37,028 bases of DNA from Anaerolineae bacterium (GTDB lineage Bacteria > Chloroflexota > Anaerolineae > Aggregatilineales > Aggregatilineaceae): the NCBI GenBank assembly GCA_016930015.1, contig JAFGHR010000013.1, positions 1 to 37,028 on the forward strand, given 5' to 3'. The stretch's first letter is position 1. Each line of letters opens with the position of its first letter. Below are positions 15,922-24,918 of the stretch, in pieces. The notes under the pieces were generated by a model. It was not told the origin of the DNA and did not search any database. It worked only from the letters and a program-made list of their open reading frames with translations. Made by a program: the position numbers and the translations under genes.

Positions 15922-18900
15922 ATGAGTGTGACACCTAACCCCGATTGGCAGAACAACAGCGATAACCAGCAGGCTCCCGGCCAGTTTTCGGGGCAGGCGG
16001 CGAAGGGCGGGCCATCCGTCCCTAAGACGTTCCCGCAGTTTCAGCCCACGTCGGAACCTGAACAGCCCCGGCGCCAACAGGGTGATGGTGGTTGTTTGCT
16101 GCCCGTATTAGGGATCGGGACGGTGGTGCTGTCATTGATCGTGCTGGCGCTGCTGCTGCCGCCTATATCGCTGTGGGACGTCATCGACGACGCGGTGAAC
16201 GGGTCCGAAGACGACACCGCAGCCGGTGACGAACTGGTGTTCCTCGACGTGAGCGCCACCACGCCGCGTATTGAATCCGAAGGGCTGACGATCACGGCCA
16301 ACGGCAACCTGGCCGAGCCGTTTGGTGTACACGTCGCCGCGCTGTCTCCGGCGGATTACCTGGCCGAGAATACACCGTCGCAGGGGTGGACGTGTGAAAC
16401 CGCGCTGCCGGTGGGTTTTGCGCTGGCGAGTAACGTCTACAGCCTGATGCAGAACGGCACACTTCCGCGTGACCTGATGCTTGAAGTGCCCGTGTTGCCG
16501 GAGTTTGGCGGCGATGATAACGGGTCGCTGGCGCTGTATTCGTGGAATGCCGATCGCGGTGAGTGGTCATTTTTACCGGCGCAGCCCGCCGAAACGGCGG
16601 GTACCCTGATCGCGCGTGTGACGGTGCTGCCGCGCTGTGTAGCCGCGTTCCGTGAAGCCGCTTCGGTCCGGCAGGTGGGTGTGACGCTGGCGACCAGTGA
16701 TACATTCGCCGCCGATATGCTGGCTGCCAATTCCGCGCTGTATCCCGGTGCGCTGCATCCGACCGCCGACGGTGCGCTGTCCGGTGTGCTGGCGCCCGGT
16801 TTCGAAACCGGGCAGGCTTACGACGTGTTCCCGGTCGTCCAGAATTTTGGCGATCCGGCAGTGATCGACGTGGCCACCGTGCGCCGGATTCTCCAGAGCG
16901 CATCGCTGCGCAAAACCCATGCGCGCCAGATCGCGGCTTTTGTGCTGCGTGAGGATGCCGGGTACGCCGGGGTGCTGGTCGATTACCGGGCGCTGCCGTC
17001 CGATCTGCGCGATCAGTTCAGCGTATTTGTGCGTGAACTGTCCGGCCTGCTGCAACCGGCTGATCGCCGGTTGGTGGTCGCGGTGCCCATGCCCGAACAG
17101 GAATCGTCCGGAAGCTGGTTGACCGGCGCGTATGACTGGCGCGCGCTGGGACGGTATGCCGACGCCGTGGTGATCAACGGGCCGCTCGATCCGTTGGCGT
17201 ATGCGCCGGGCGGGGCGGTCGATGCCGTTTTGGACTGGGCGGCGGGTGACGTCAGCCGGGGCAAACTGGTTTTGAGCCTGTCCGCGCTGAGCGTCGAGGA
17301 CGCCGGGCAGGGAATCGCGGCGCTGATGGCGGCTGACGAAGCGGTGTCTTTTTTGACGGATGTGCAGTTCGACGCCGCCGAGCCGCTCGAACCGGGCCAG
17401 ACGGTGACGGTGACCATCGGCGCGCCGGGCGGCATCACAGCCGCTTTTGAGCGTGACGACGCGGCCAATACGCCCGCGCTGCGGTACGTTGGCCCGGATG
17501 ACCAGCTTTTGCGCACGATGTGGATCACCGATCCGCTGGCGCTGCGTTACCGCCTGGAACGGGCGACCGCGCACGGATTGGGCGGCGTGCTGGTGCGTGA
17601 AACGATGGCGGCGGGCGTGCTGCCGGGCGTGGATACGGCCCTGCTCGCCTATTGGCTGGATCAGCCCGTCGAGGGCGGCACGTATGATCCCGTGTTGGAA
17701 TGGATCGTCAAAGACGAGGCGGTTGTGCTGGTCCAGGAAATCGGCCAGTTGGGCCAGCCGTTTGTCGTGCAGTTAGCCGACGGTCAAAAAACGCTCACGG
17801 TGGATGCTGTGATTGACGGCGTGCTGGTCGGCAGCCGGACCGCAGCGGTAGCTGTCCCGGAGGAGCCAGAAACCACACCAGCGCCGGAAGAATCCGCGCC
17901 AGCGGAATCAGAATCCGCGCTTGCTGATGAAGCGGCCCCGGCGGAAGCGGAATCTACACCGGAGCCTGCGACCGCCGCTGATATCGCCGCGCTGCCGCTG
18001 CCCACGCTTGATCCCGCGATTCTGGCGCAGTCCACCATCGGCGATGAATTCGAGGTCGGGGCGCAGGTCAACCAGATCAACGCCACTTCGATCCGGGCGG
18101 TAGGACGTACTCATCTGGCGTGGGTGAAGGTGGACGTCGCCTATACGCCGGACAGTGATCCCGCCGATCAACAGAGTCTGCTGGACGATATCCAGGCCAA
18201 CGGCTTTAAGGCGCTGCTGACGGTCACCGGCAGCCTTGACGATCTGGCGAACGCCGATCGTGTCGCCTATTTCACCGAATACGCGGCTTATGTGGGCGGC
18301 CTGGCCGCCATGGGCGCGGACGGCATCGAAATCTGGCAGGACATGAACAGCGCGACCGCGTGGCCGTCCGGCGAACTCGACCCGGCGGCGGGGTATGTGC
18401 GGCTGCTGGCCCTGTCGTTTAACGCGATCAAAGTCGCCAATCCCAACACGATGGTGATCACGGGCGGGATCGGTCCGACCAACGGCGCGGGTGATACCGG
18501 GCAGTCGGATGCCCTATGGAATGATGACGTATACCTTACCGCGTTGGCCGCAGCCGGTGCCGCTGACTATGCCGACTGTATCGGCGTGCGTTACATCAAC
18601 GGCGCGACCGCGCCCGACGCCGTGAGCGGTGACTCGCGCGGGGAAACGCCCATTTATTACTTGGGTCCGGTCATCGACCGCGCGGCCAATGCCTTTGGCG
18701 GCGCTAAGCCGGTTTGCCTGACCGCGCTCGGTTACCTGTCGCCGGAAGGTGTCGCGCCGCTGCCCGCCGGATTCGAGTGGGCGCAAAACACCACGCTCGA
18801 TCTGCACGCGCAGTGGCTGACCGGCGCCGTCGAACAGAGCCGGGACGGCGGGCGCGTCCGGCTGCTCGTGATCTGGAACGTGGATTTTGCCACGGTGGAC

Positions 18901-18987
18901 GATACGACCGTGGCCGGGGCCTATGCCATCGTCCGGCCTGACGGGGCGTGTCCCGCCTGCGACCGCCTGACGCTGCTGTTCGAGTAA
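15922..18987 (+). CDS. Membrane-anchored double pseudo-glycosidase (GH18-like plus clan GH-A)
   Basis: A 1021-residue protein. A cytoplasmic Gln/Pro-rich N-terminus (1-58) precedes one membrane helix (about 60-82), so the rest is extracytoplasmic. A beta-rich region (about 95-235) leads to a domain resembling YaaH-type GH18 (about 240-580: FPVVQNFGD, TVRRILQSASLRKTHARQIA, AYDWRALGRYADAVVI, GKLVLSLSAL). The site expected to read DGxDxDxE is instead AGVLVDYR, with Arg356 in place of the catalytic Glu. An acidic/Pro linker (about 640-685) follows, then a GH-A barrel (about 690-1021) close to the preceding gene. There the N-E acid/base pair is Q-D (806-807) and the nucleophile Glu is Ala935. The protein is probably a glycan-binding or scaffold paralog, not an enzyme. 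A GGAGG lies 13 nt before the ATG. Confidence 0.82.
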   Translation: MSVTPNPDWQNNSDNQQAPGQFSGQAAKGGPSVPKTFPQFQPTSEPEQPRRQQGDGGCLLPVLGIGTVVLSLIVLALLLPPISLWDVIDDAVNGSEDDTAAGDELVFLDVSATTPRIESEGLTITANGNLAEPFGVHVAALSPADYLAENTPSQGWTCETALPVGFALASNVYSLMQNGTLPRDLMLEVPVLPEFGGDDNGSLALYSWNADRGEWSFLPAQPAETAGTLIARVTVLPRCVAAFREAASVRQVGVTLATSDTFAADMLAANSALYPGALHPTADGALSGVLAPGFETGQAYDVFPVVQNFGDPAVIDVATVRRILQSASLRKTHARQIAAFVLREDAGYAGVLVDYRALPSDLRDQFSVFVRELSGLLQPADRRLVVAVPMPEQESSGSWLTGAYDWRALGRYADAVVINGPLDPLAYAPGGAVDAVLDWAAGDVSRGKLVLSLSALSVEDAGQGIAALMAADEAVSFLTDVQFDAAEPLEPGQTVTVTIGAPGGITAAFERDDAANTPALRYVGPDDQLLRTMWITDPLALRYRLERATAHGLGGVLVRETMAAGVLPGVDTALLAYWLDQPVEGGTYDPVLEWIVKDEAVVLVQEIGQLGQPFVVQLADGQKTLTVDAVIDGVLVGSRTAAVAVPEEPETTPAPEESAPAESESALADEAAPAEAESTPEPATAADIAALPLPTLDPAILAQSTIGDEFEVGAQVNQINATSIRAVGRTHLAWVKVDVAYTPDSDPADQQSLLDDIQANGFKALLTVTGSLDDLANADRVAYFTEYAAYVGGLAAMGADGIEIWQDMNSATAWPSGELDPAAGYVRLLALSFNAIKVANPNTMVITGGIGPTNGAGDTGQSDALWNDDVYLTALAAAGAADYADCIGVRYINGATAPDAVSGDSRGETPIYYLGPVIDRAANAFGGAKPVCLTALGYLSPEGVAPLPAGFEWAQNTTLDLHAQWLTGAVEQSRDGGRVRLLVIWNVDFATVDDTTVAGAYAIVRPDGACPACDRLTLLFE

Positions 18988-19116
18988 CACACGGCGGCGC
19001 AGGGGGATCGTTGCCCGTACTGTTGCACATAAACGGGTATCTTGGGTTAAAATCAGGATGCATAATATTTTTTGAATGATCGTCGTGAGGGGGAAACAGA
19101 TCAAGGAGAAACATCT

Positions 19117-20607
19117 ATGCAATCAACGGCTGTAGTGCGCCAGCGCCAGATTCGCGGGTTCGTGGTCGCCTGGTTAGGCATCACGTTACTGATGGGGGCG
19201 CTGACCTTTATAGGCATGTATTATGCAACTGGATTGATTAATAACGACGATGGCGGCGGTGATGGCGTCAACGTCGCGGCCCTGCCAAATACCAGCCGTG
19301 ATGAGGCTGAACAAGCCGCTGCGGAAGATGAAATAGACTTGAGTGATATTAATGCGACGGTTGTGCCGACCGCGGTTGCTGCGTTGCCCGAAGCTGAAGC
19401 AGCGGCAGCGGTCGAAGCAGCGGAGCCGGGCGGCGACGAAGCGCCTGTCCCCGCTGTAGAAGATGGTCAGGGCGGCGGCCCTGCGCCCTTGCAAGATGCA
19501 ACGCCTGTTCCCACGCTCACCCCGCGCCCGGTGGATGTGCAGGATTTCCAACTGGGTATCCAGGTGCAGGAAAATCCCGATGGGGAAGTGTACCGCCTGT
19601 GGATGGGCGAAGTCCGTGACAAGCTCAAATTGAACTGGATCAAGCAGCAGGTGCGCTGGGAATACGTCGAGCCGCAGCCCGGCCAGTACGACTGGGGCGC
19701 GCTGGATGTCACGTTTGAGAAAGCCGCCGAATATGATATCAAGGTCATGGTCAGCGTGGTCACCGCGCCTGAGTGGGCGCGTGAAGCCGGAAACCAGAGC
19801 CTGGATAAAGTCGGCCCGCCCGGTGATCCGCAGACCTATGCCAATTTCCTGACGGCCATGCTCCAGCGTTACCCCGGCAGGATTCACGCGGTCGAGGTCT
19901 GGAACGAGATGAACATCGACCGTGAATGGGCGTCCGTGTACGGGCTGAATCCGCAAAAGTACGTCGAGCTGCTGACGGTGGCCTACAACACGATCAAAGC
20001 TATCGATCCCGGCATCATCGTGATCAGCGGGGCGCTGTCGCCGACCGGCGTGAACGATGGCGTGGGGGCCTACGATGATTTTGTCTACATGGATATGCTG
20101 ATCGCCGCCGGGATGTTAAACGTGACCGACTGCGTCGGCGCGCATCACAACGGTTACAATATCGGGCCAAACGTGCCCTGGAACAATGTCCCCAACGACC
20201 CGACCGCGATCTTCCGTGGCCCATTCGACAACCCGCACCATAGCTGGTCGTTTTACAGCACACTCAACGGTTACGCTCAGAAGATTCAGCAGGCTGGCAG
20301 CAACAAGCGGCTGTGCATCACCGAATTTGGCTGGGCGACCACTGAGGGCCTGGGCGGTACGCCGCTGGCGTTTGAGTTTGCCGACGATAATACGCTGGCC
20401 GAGCAGGCCGCGTATATCGATGAAGCGATCACGCTCATGGATCAATGGGGTTTTGTGTGGCTGGCCTGGGTCTGGAACCTGAACTACGGGGCGCAGTCGG
20501 GCTGGGAAGCCACCAACGACAACGTACCGTACTCGCTGCTGCGGCCCGAATGGCAAACGGCCCCGGCGTATGAGTCCATTGGCAAGTACAATTTCCGGGG
20601 CAGCTAA
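19117..20607 (+). CDS. Membrane-anchored clan GH-A glycosidase-like protein
   Basis: A 496-residue type II membrane protein: a short basic N-terminus, one helix (about 15-38, VVAWLGITLLMGALTFIGMY), an acidic Ala/Glu/Pro linker (about 40-140), then a GH-A barrel. The acid/base site is EVWNEMNIDREW (Glu264) and the nucleophile LCITEFGW (Glu403). RWEYVEPQPGQYDW and VVTAPEWAR are typical of GH39/GH5-like barrels. The ATG at 19117 follows AAGGAGAA; an ATG 15 codons earlier lacks a good ribosome-binding site. It shares the DREW signature with the genes on either side. It probably trims a surface or wall glycan while tethered to the membrane. Confidence 0.85.
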   Translation: MQSTAVVRQRQIRGFVVAWLGITLLMGALTFIGMYYATGLINNDDGGGDGVNVAALPNTSRDEAEQAAAEDEIDLSDINATVVPTAVAALPEAEAAAAVEAAEPGGDEAPVPAVEDGQGGGPAPLQDATPVPTLTPRPVDVQDFQLGIQVQENPDGEVYRLWMGEVRDKLKLNWIKQQVRWEYVEPQPGQYDWGALDVTFEKAAEYDIKVMVSVVTAPEWAREAGNQSLDKVGPPGDPQTYANFLTAMLQRYPGRIHAVEVWNEMNIDREWASVYGLNPQKYVELLTVAYNTIKAIDPGIIVISGALSPTGVNDGVGAYDDFVYMDMLIAAGMLNVTDCVGAHHNGYNIGPNVPWNNVPNDPTAIFRGPFDNPHHSWSFYSTLNGYAQKIQQAGSNKRLCITEFGWATTEGLGGTPLAFEFADDNTLAEQAAYIDEAITLMDQWGFVWLAWVWNLNYGAQSGWEATNDNVPYSLLRPEWQTAPAYESIGKYNFRGS

Positions 20608-20674
20608 CCGCAGGTGACGTGACGCGCTGCGTGATAGCCCCGGCGTCACAACAACAGGTAGTGAAGATAGACTG

Positions 20675-20700
20675 GGCGGGCTGCGTGCCCGCCTGTCTTT
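20675..20700 (+). terminator. Candidate intrinsic terminator after the third paralog
   Basis: GGCGGGC and GCCCGCC form a 7-bp GC stem with a 5-nt loop, followed by TGTCTTT. It lies 68 bp after the stop codon. The T-run is imperfect. Confidence 0.55.
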
Positions 20701-20786
20701 GCCCGGCAAATCCACCAGGGAGCAAACAGGATCAACAACAGCCCACCGTCTTACCGGGGAAGAGACGGCCAGTAGGAGTGTAATGC

Positions 20787-22097
20787 GTGAGTAAGCAGCA
20801 ACCAGAACGTATCTCGTGGTTGACAGTGTCCCGGCTGCAAAAGGCCGGTTTGCTCGGCGTGATCGCGGTCATGATGATCGTCGTGGCGTTCGGTGTCCGG
20901 CGCTGGTCGAATGATGACCAGGGCGCGTTTTTTTCGCCCAGTCCCACCCCGCCGATCCCGCGTGATCTGGCCCCGGACGCGATCGTCGATCCCCCCTTTA
21001 CGTCCCTGACCTACGGGATTCACACCTTTTTGTGGTGGAACGAAACCACGCGCACCTATGACCTGGACATGGTCCGGCTCATGAATTTTACGCACGTCAA
21101 GCAGACTTTTTCCTGGATCGATATCGAACCGGTCCAGGGTGAATGGCACTGGGATCGGGCTGACAACGTGGTGGACGAGATCGCATACCGGGGGCTGAAT
21201 CTCGTGGCGCGGCTCGACAGTGCGCCGTCCTGGGCCGTCGCGCCCCCCGGTGGTGACGTGACCACGCCGCCGGTTGACCTGGACGCGTGGGCTACGTTCT
21301 GTGGGGCAGTGGCCGGGCGTTATCCTGGGCGAATCGCCGCTTACCAGGTCTGGAATGAGCCGAACCTGAACCGTGAATGGGGCGGTCACCCGCCCAACGC
21401 AGCGGGTTATGTAAAGTTGCTCAAGACGTGTACGCAAGCGATCCGTGAGGCCGACCCCAACGCGGTGGTGATCTCGGCAGGGCTGGCGCCGACCGGCACC
21501 CAGCTCCCCGACGCCATCCCCGATATCGACTACCTGCGCCAGTTGTACGCGGCGGATTGGTCGCCGTGGTTTGACGTGCTCGGATTCAATGCGCCGGGTT
21601 ACGCCGCCGCCCCGACCGTATCGCCGGATGAAGCCGCCGCCCAATACGGGCACCGCTGGATGGCTTTCCGCCATGTCGAGGACATACGCGGTATCATGGT
21701 CGAGCAGGGTGACGCCGCCAAACAGATCGCGCTGCTCGAAATCGGCTGGACCACCGATCAGCGTGAAGGTTCGCCGTACCTGTGGCACGCCGTCACCGAG
21801 GAGCAGCAGGCCGAGTATCTAGTGGGGGCTTATCGTTATGCCGCCGAGCACTGGCGTCCCTGGGTTGGGCTGGTGGTCACGATCTACATGGCCGATTATT
21901 TCTGGACGCCCGACGACGAGGAATACTGGTGGGCTGTCGATCTGCCGGGTTATCCCCCGCGTGATATCCGGCCCGCGTACATCGCGCTGGCGAACATGGA
22001 AAAAGTCATGGGTGATACCATCATCCCGGAGCGGCTGCCGGGCGTGCCCGAAGCGGTCGAGGTGGAGCCAATCGCACCGCGCGAGGGTGCTGAGTAA
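20787..22097 (+). CDS. Membrane-anchored clan GH-A glycosidase-like protein
   Basis: A 436-residue protein with a cytoplasmic N-terminus, one membrane helix (about 20-38, AGLLGVIAVMMIVVAFGV), a short Pro linker and a GH-A barrel (about 70-420). The acid/base site is YQVWNEPNLNREWG (Glu191) and the nucleophile LLEIGWT (Glu318); both are intact. FSWIDIEPVQGEWHWDR and LDSAPSWAV match the beta-xylosidase/GH39-like pattern. Translation starts at the GTG at 20787 with AGGAG 8 nt before it; the ATG at 20783 is out of frame. It is the shortest and most divergent of the four paralogs, with NREW in place of DREW. Confidence 0.85.
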   Translation: MSKQQPERISWLTVSRLQKAGLLGVIAVMMIVVAFGVRRWSNDDQGAFFSPSPTPPIPRDLAPDAIVDPPFTSLTYGIHTFLWWNETTRTYDLDMVRLMNFTHVKQTFSWIDIEPVQGEWHWDRADNVVDEIAYRGLNLVARLDSAPSWAVAPPGGDVTTPPVDLDAWATFCGAVAGRYPGRIAAYQVWNEPNLNREWGGHPPNAAGYVKLLKTCTQAIREADPNAVVISAGLAPTGTQLPDAIPDIDYLRQLYAADWSPWFDVLGFNAPGYAAAPTVSPDEAAAQYGHRWMAFRHVEDIRGIMVEQGDAAKQIALLEIGWTTDQREGSPYLWHAVTEEQQAEYLVGAYRYAAEHWRPWVGLVVTIYMADYFWTPDDEEYWWAVDLPGYPPRDIRPAYIALANMEKVMGDTIIPERLPGVPEAVEVEPIAPREGAE

Positions 22098-22140
22098 TGC
22101 CACACGCCCAGGCGTGTTAGAATAGAGGTTACCGAGGGGG

Positions 22141-22355
22141 GCGATCGCTTCAAAATCCAAAACACCCCTCCCCTCCGGGCTAACGCCCGGTGTCCCCTCC
22201 AGCGAAGCTATGGAGGGGAAAATGCGGAGGTCGTGCGTCTGGAAAGTCCCCGTCCAGCTTGTTTGGACGGGGCGCCGTCCAGCTTGGCTGGAAGGGGGAT
22301 TTAGGGGGAAGGCGTTGCACAAAAAGCCTGCTCACTCATTTAAAGCGATAGCCTT
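22141..22355 (+). repeat. Dispersed hairpin repeat, copy E
   Basis: The copy runs from GCGATCGCTTCAAAATCCAA to CATTTAAAGCGATAGCCTT. It contains ACACCCCTCCCCTCCGGGC, a GCTATGGAGGGGAAAA block and the double hairpin CCCCGTCCAGCTTGTTTGG / GACGGGGCGCCGTCCAGC / GCTGGAAGGGGGATTTAGGG. It lies between the last glycosidase and the glycosyltransferase and fills most of that 347-bp gap. Confidence 0.85.
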
Positions 22356-22444
22356 GGGGGCCGAGGGGGGCGACAAAAATTAGTGCTGCCAGACGGGTAT
22401 ACGGGTGCCACATATGCCCGCCTTTTTGAGAACCAGGAGCAACT

Positions 22445-24553
22445 GTGAACCGGCGAATAGAACTTAGTCTCGTTACCCTACTAGTATTGTTGGCGGCGGT
22501 CCTGCGTATTTGGGACCTGTCCGAGCTTCCGGCAGGCTTCAGCGACAACGAGCTGGCCCACATTCGCCTGACCGAAGCCGTCCGGCAGGGTGATGTGTCC
22601 GTGTACTACCAGGTTGGGGACGGGCATGGCCGGGCGGGCATGTATGCTATTCTGAACGCGCTCGTGATCGGCTCCATCGGTGATGGACTGTTAGGTTACC
22701 GTGTCCTGGTATTGTGGGGCGGGCTGCTCACGCTGGCGCTGTTGTACATCTTGGCGCGGCGTTTGTTCGGGCCGGGCGTGGCGCTGGTCGCGCTGGCGCT
22801 GGCGAGCGTGAACCTGCGATTGATCGTGTTATCGCGGACGGCGTCCGCCGAGTCGCTCGTACCGCTGTATACGATCCTGACCCTGCTCGCGCTGGCCGCC
22901 GCGTTTAACCTGCGTCATGAACTGCGCTTCCGGTCGCTGTCTACGGTGTCGTTTTCGCTGCTGGCGCTGTTATTCGGCGCGTCAGGTTATCTGCATTACT
23001 CCACGCTGGTACTCGGCCCACTCGGAGCCGCGTTTTTTGCGCACCTGTTGATCACGCGCCAGCCGCTGTCACGCCGCGTGTGGAACATGTCGATTTACGT
23101 GGTTGTGCTGGCGACGGTGGTCGCAACCCCCTACCTGACATCCACGCTGGGTGATCCCGACGCCAGTGAAGCGTACATCCTGAAGGCATCACGTCCAACC
23201 GATCTGGCCGACGCTGCCGATGGTGTGCTGCGCGCCGTGGGCGGCATCGTGTGGAAAGGCGACACGCTTGTTACTCAGAACGTGCCGGAAGCCGCGCTGA
23301 TTGGGCCGCTGCTGGCGGTGCTGTTGATTCTGGGTGTGATCGAGTCGATTCGCTGCTGGCGCCAGCCGGGATACGCGCTGCTGCTGCTGGCGTTAGCTGC
23401 CGGGCTGGTTACGGATGCCTGGATCGAGCCGACTACGACGTTTTCCGCGAATCTGGTGGCCGTTCCGGCGGTGTTTGTGCTGGTCGCCCTCGGCCTGGAC
23501 GTGATCCGGCGGGCGCTGCATGTCCGGGGCGTCCGGCAGGCATGGCAGCCAGCAGCCGGACTCGTGGTGTTGATCGTGGCCGTGAACGTGATCGTGGTGC
23601 GCGGGCGGGTGTTCGATACGTGGCGGCATGACAACGACGCGGCGGCGCTGTATCACACTAACCTGGGGTACCTGGCGATTTATCTCGACCGCACGCCGGA
23701 CGATCTGCCGGTATCGTTGTGTTCGGCACAGCTTAGGGAACCGGTCACTGTTGGGCTGTCGCCGCGCCAGATTTTGCCGCTGATGCTGCACCGCGAAGAC
23801 TTACCTATCCGGCAGTCCGACTGCCAGACCGGGTTGGTGTTTGTGAACGGCGGCGCGCCCATGCGCTTTGTGTTTGTTGATCCGGCTGACCGTGATCTTA
23901 TGCCGCCGGAACTGGCCGATTGGCTCGCGGACGCTGAACCGCTGGCGGTCGAAGGGCTGGCCGATGGTACGGCGCTGCGCCTGGATGTCGAACAGCGGAT
24001 CAGTGATGCGGGCGGGTTGTGGGCGTCATTGGCGCAGACCTTTTTTACACCGGATTCCAAAACGGTAGAGGAAATGGCCGTACTGCCGGTGACGTTTGAG
24101 CGCAACCTGACATTCGTGGGGTATGATCCCGGTGTGCTCAACCCGCGCGTGCTGGATGGTGCGCCGGTCGTGCTGGTGACCTACTGGCGCGTAGACGGTG
24201 ATCTGCCCCACAACCTGGGTATTTTTTCGCACATGTTGTCCTACTGGGAAGACCCTCAGACCGGCCAGCGTGTGCCCAGGCTCGAACCCTGGGCCGAAGC
24301 CAACGTGATGAGCGTGATTCCCGCCGAACTGGATAACCGGGACCTGTTCGCGCAGGTGTCGTATATCTGGCTGAACGAAAACACCAGGCCCGGTGATTAT
24401 GCGCTCATGGTTGGCGCGTATGTGGGCAGCGTTTACGAACGCCTCGGTGTGCTGGATCGCGAAACGGGCGAATACCGGGGCGACCGGCTGTTTTTGGGCG
24501 ATGTCCGGATGGTCGCACCCTCGGAAACCGAATCTGGGGCGGCGCCAGAATAA
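22445..24553 (+). CDS. GT-C fold membrane glycosyltransferase (PMT/ArnT-like) with extracytoplasmic domain
   Basis: A 702-residue polytopic protein. After the first helix (about 8-24) comes a loop with the acidic motif FSDNELAHI, the position where GT-C enzymes carry their catalytic acidic residue. About ten or more further helices follow up to about residue 390. A soluble C-terminal domain (about 400-702) has the strands FERNLTFVGYDP and APVVLVTYWRVDGD. GT-C proteins transfer sugars from polyprenyl-phosphate donors outside the membrane. Acceptor and sugar are unknown. The start is the GTG at 22445, preceded by AGGAG 6 nt upstream. It follows the glycosidase cluster across repeat copy E. Confidence 0.78.
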   Translation: MNRRIELSLVTLLVLLAAVLRIWDLSELPAGFSDNELAHIRLTEAVRQGDVSVYYQVGDGHGRAGMYAILNALVIGSIGDGLLGYRVLVLWGGLLTLALLYILARRLFGPGVALVALALASVNLRLIVLSRTASAESLVPLYTILTLLALAAAFNLRHELRFRSLSTVSFSLLALLFGASGYLHYSTLVLGPLGAAFFAHLLITRQPLSRRVWNMSIYVVVLATVVATPYLTSTLGDPDASEAYILKASRPTDLADAADGVLRAVGGIVWKGDTLVTQNVPEAALIGPLLAVLLILGVIESIRCWRQPGYALLLLALAAGLVTDAWIEPTTTFSANLVAVPAVFVLVALGLDVIRRALHVRGVRQAWQPAAGLVVLIVAVNVIVVRGRVFDTWRHDNDAAALYHTNLGYLAIYLDRTPDDLPVSLCSAQLREPVTVGLSPRQILPLMLHREDLPIRQSDCQTGLVFVNGGAPMRFVFVDPADRDLMPPELADWLADAEPLAVEGLADGTALRLDVEQRISDAGGLWASLAQTFFTPDSKTVEEMAVLPVTFERNLTFVGYDPGVLNPRVLDGAPVVLVTYWRVDGDLPHNLGIFSHMLSYWEDPQTGQRVPRLEPWAEANVMSVIPAELDNRDLFAQVSYIWLNENTRPGDYALMVGAYVGSVYERLGVLDRETGEYRGDRLFLGDVRMVAPSETESGAAPE

Positions 24554-24570
24554 CGTGTTTATCAGCCGGG

Positions 24571-24806
24571 GTGATCACAAACACGCCCCTCCCCTCCCCG
24601 GCCAAGCCATGGAGGGGAAAAACAACCGATCGGGCGCGATCAACGATCGGGCGCGATCAACGATCGGGCGCGATCCTTGCTCGCGTGCGGTGTCAAGTCC
24701 CCCGTCCAGCTTGTTTGGACGGGGCGCCGTCCAGTTTGGCTGGAAGGGGGATTTAGGGGGAAGGCGTTGTACAAAACCCCAGCCATCCATTTAAAGCGAT
24801 TATCCT
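24571..24806 (+). repeat. Dispersed hairpin repeat, copy F
   Basis: The copy runs from GTGATCACAAACACGCCCCT to CATTTAAAGCGATTATCC. It carries the GGCCAAGCCATGGAGGGG block, an inserted GATC-rich tandem repeat (24627-24675) and the double hairpin module shared with D, E and H. The remaining 24807-24918 has no recognised gene and should hold the rtcA promoter, though none is clear. Confidence 0.85.
24627..24675. repeat. 17-bp tandem repeat inside copy F
   Basis: Three consecutive units of CGATCGGGCGCGATCAA are seen, the third diverging at its last two bases. Each is palindrome-rich (CGATCG, GCGC, GATC). A related but rearranged GATC-rich stretch sits at the same place in copy H. Confidence 0.85.
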
Positions 24807-24918
24807 GGTTGGGGGGATAGGGACTTATCTAAACCGTGCCGGATTCAGCGGCCAAGCGTCATTCACACGCATTGTTGATGCAGTCACCCAGGTTCATCAA
24901 TTGACTAGCGAGGCATCC

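Noticed and set aside
16573-17574. A 333-codon minus-strand open frame inside the 1021-residue gene
   Set aside because: It is the antisense shadow of a GC-rich gene: Arg/His/Gln-rich, no motif, no ribosome-binding site, while the plus strand has recognisable domains.
20751-21788. A 345-codon minus-strand open frame opposite the fourth glycosidase
   Set aside because: The plus strand encodes an intact GH-A barrel with both catalytic Glu residues; the antisense product has no family features.
24627-24675. Tandem repeat considered as a CRISPR array
   Set aside because: The units are directly adjacent without spacers, and no cas gene is present.
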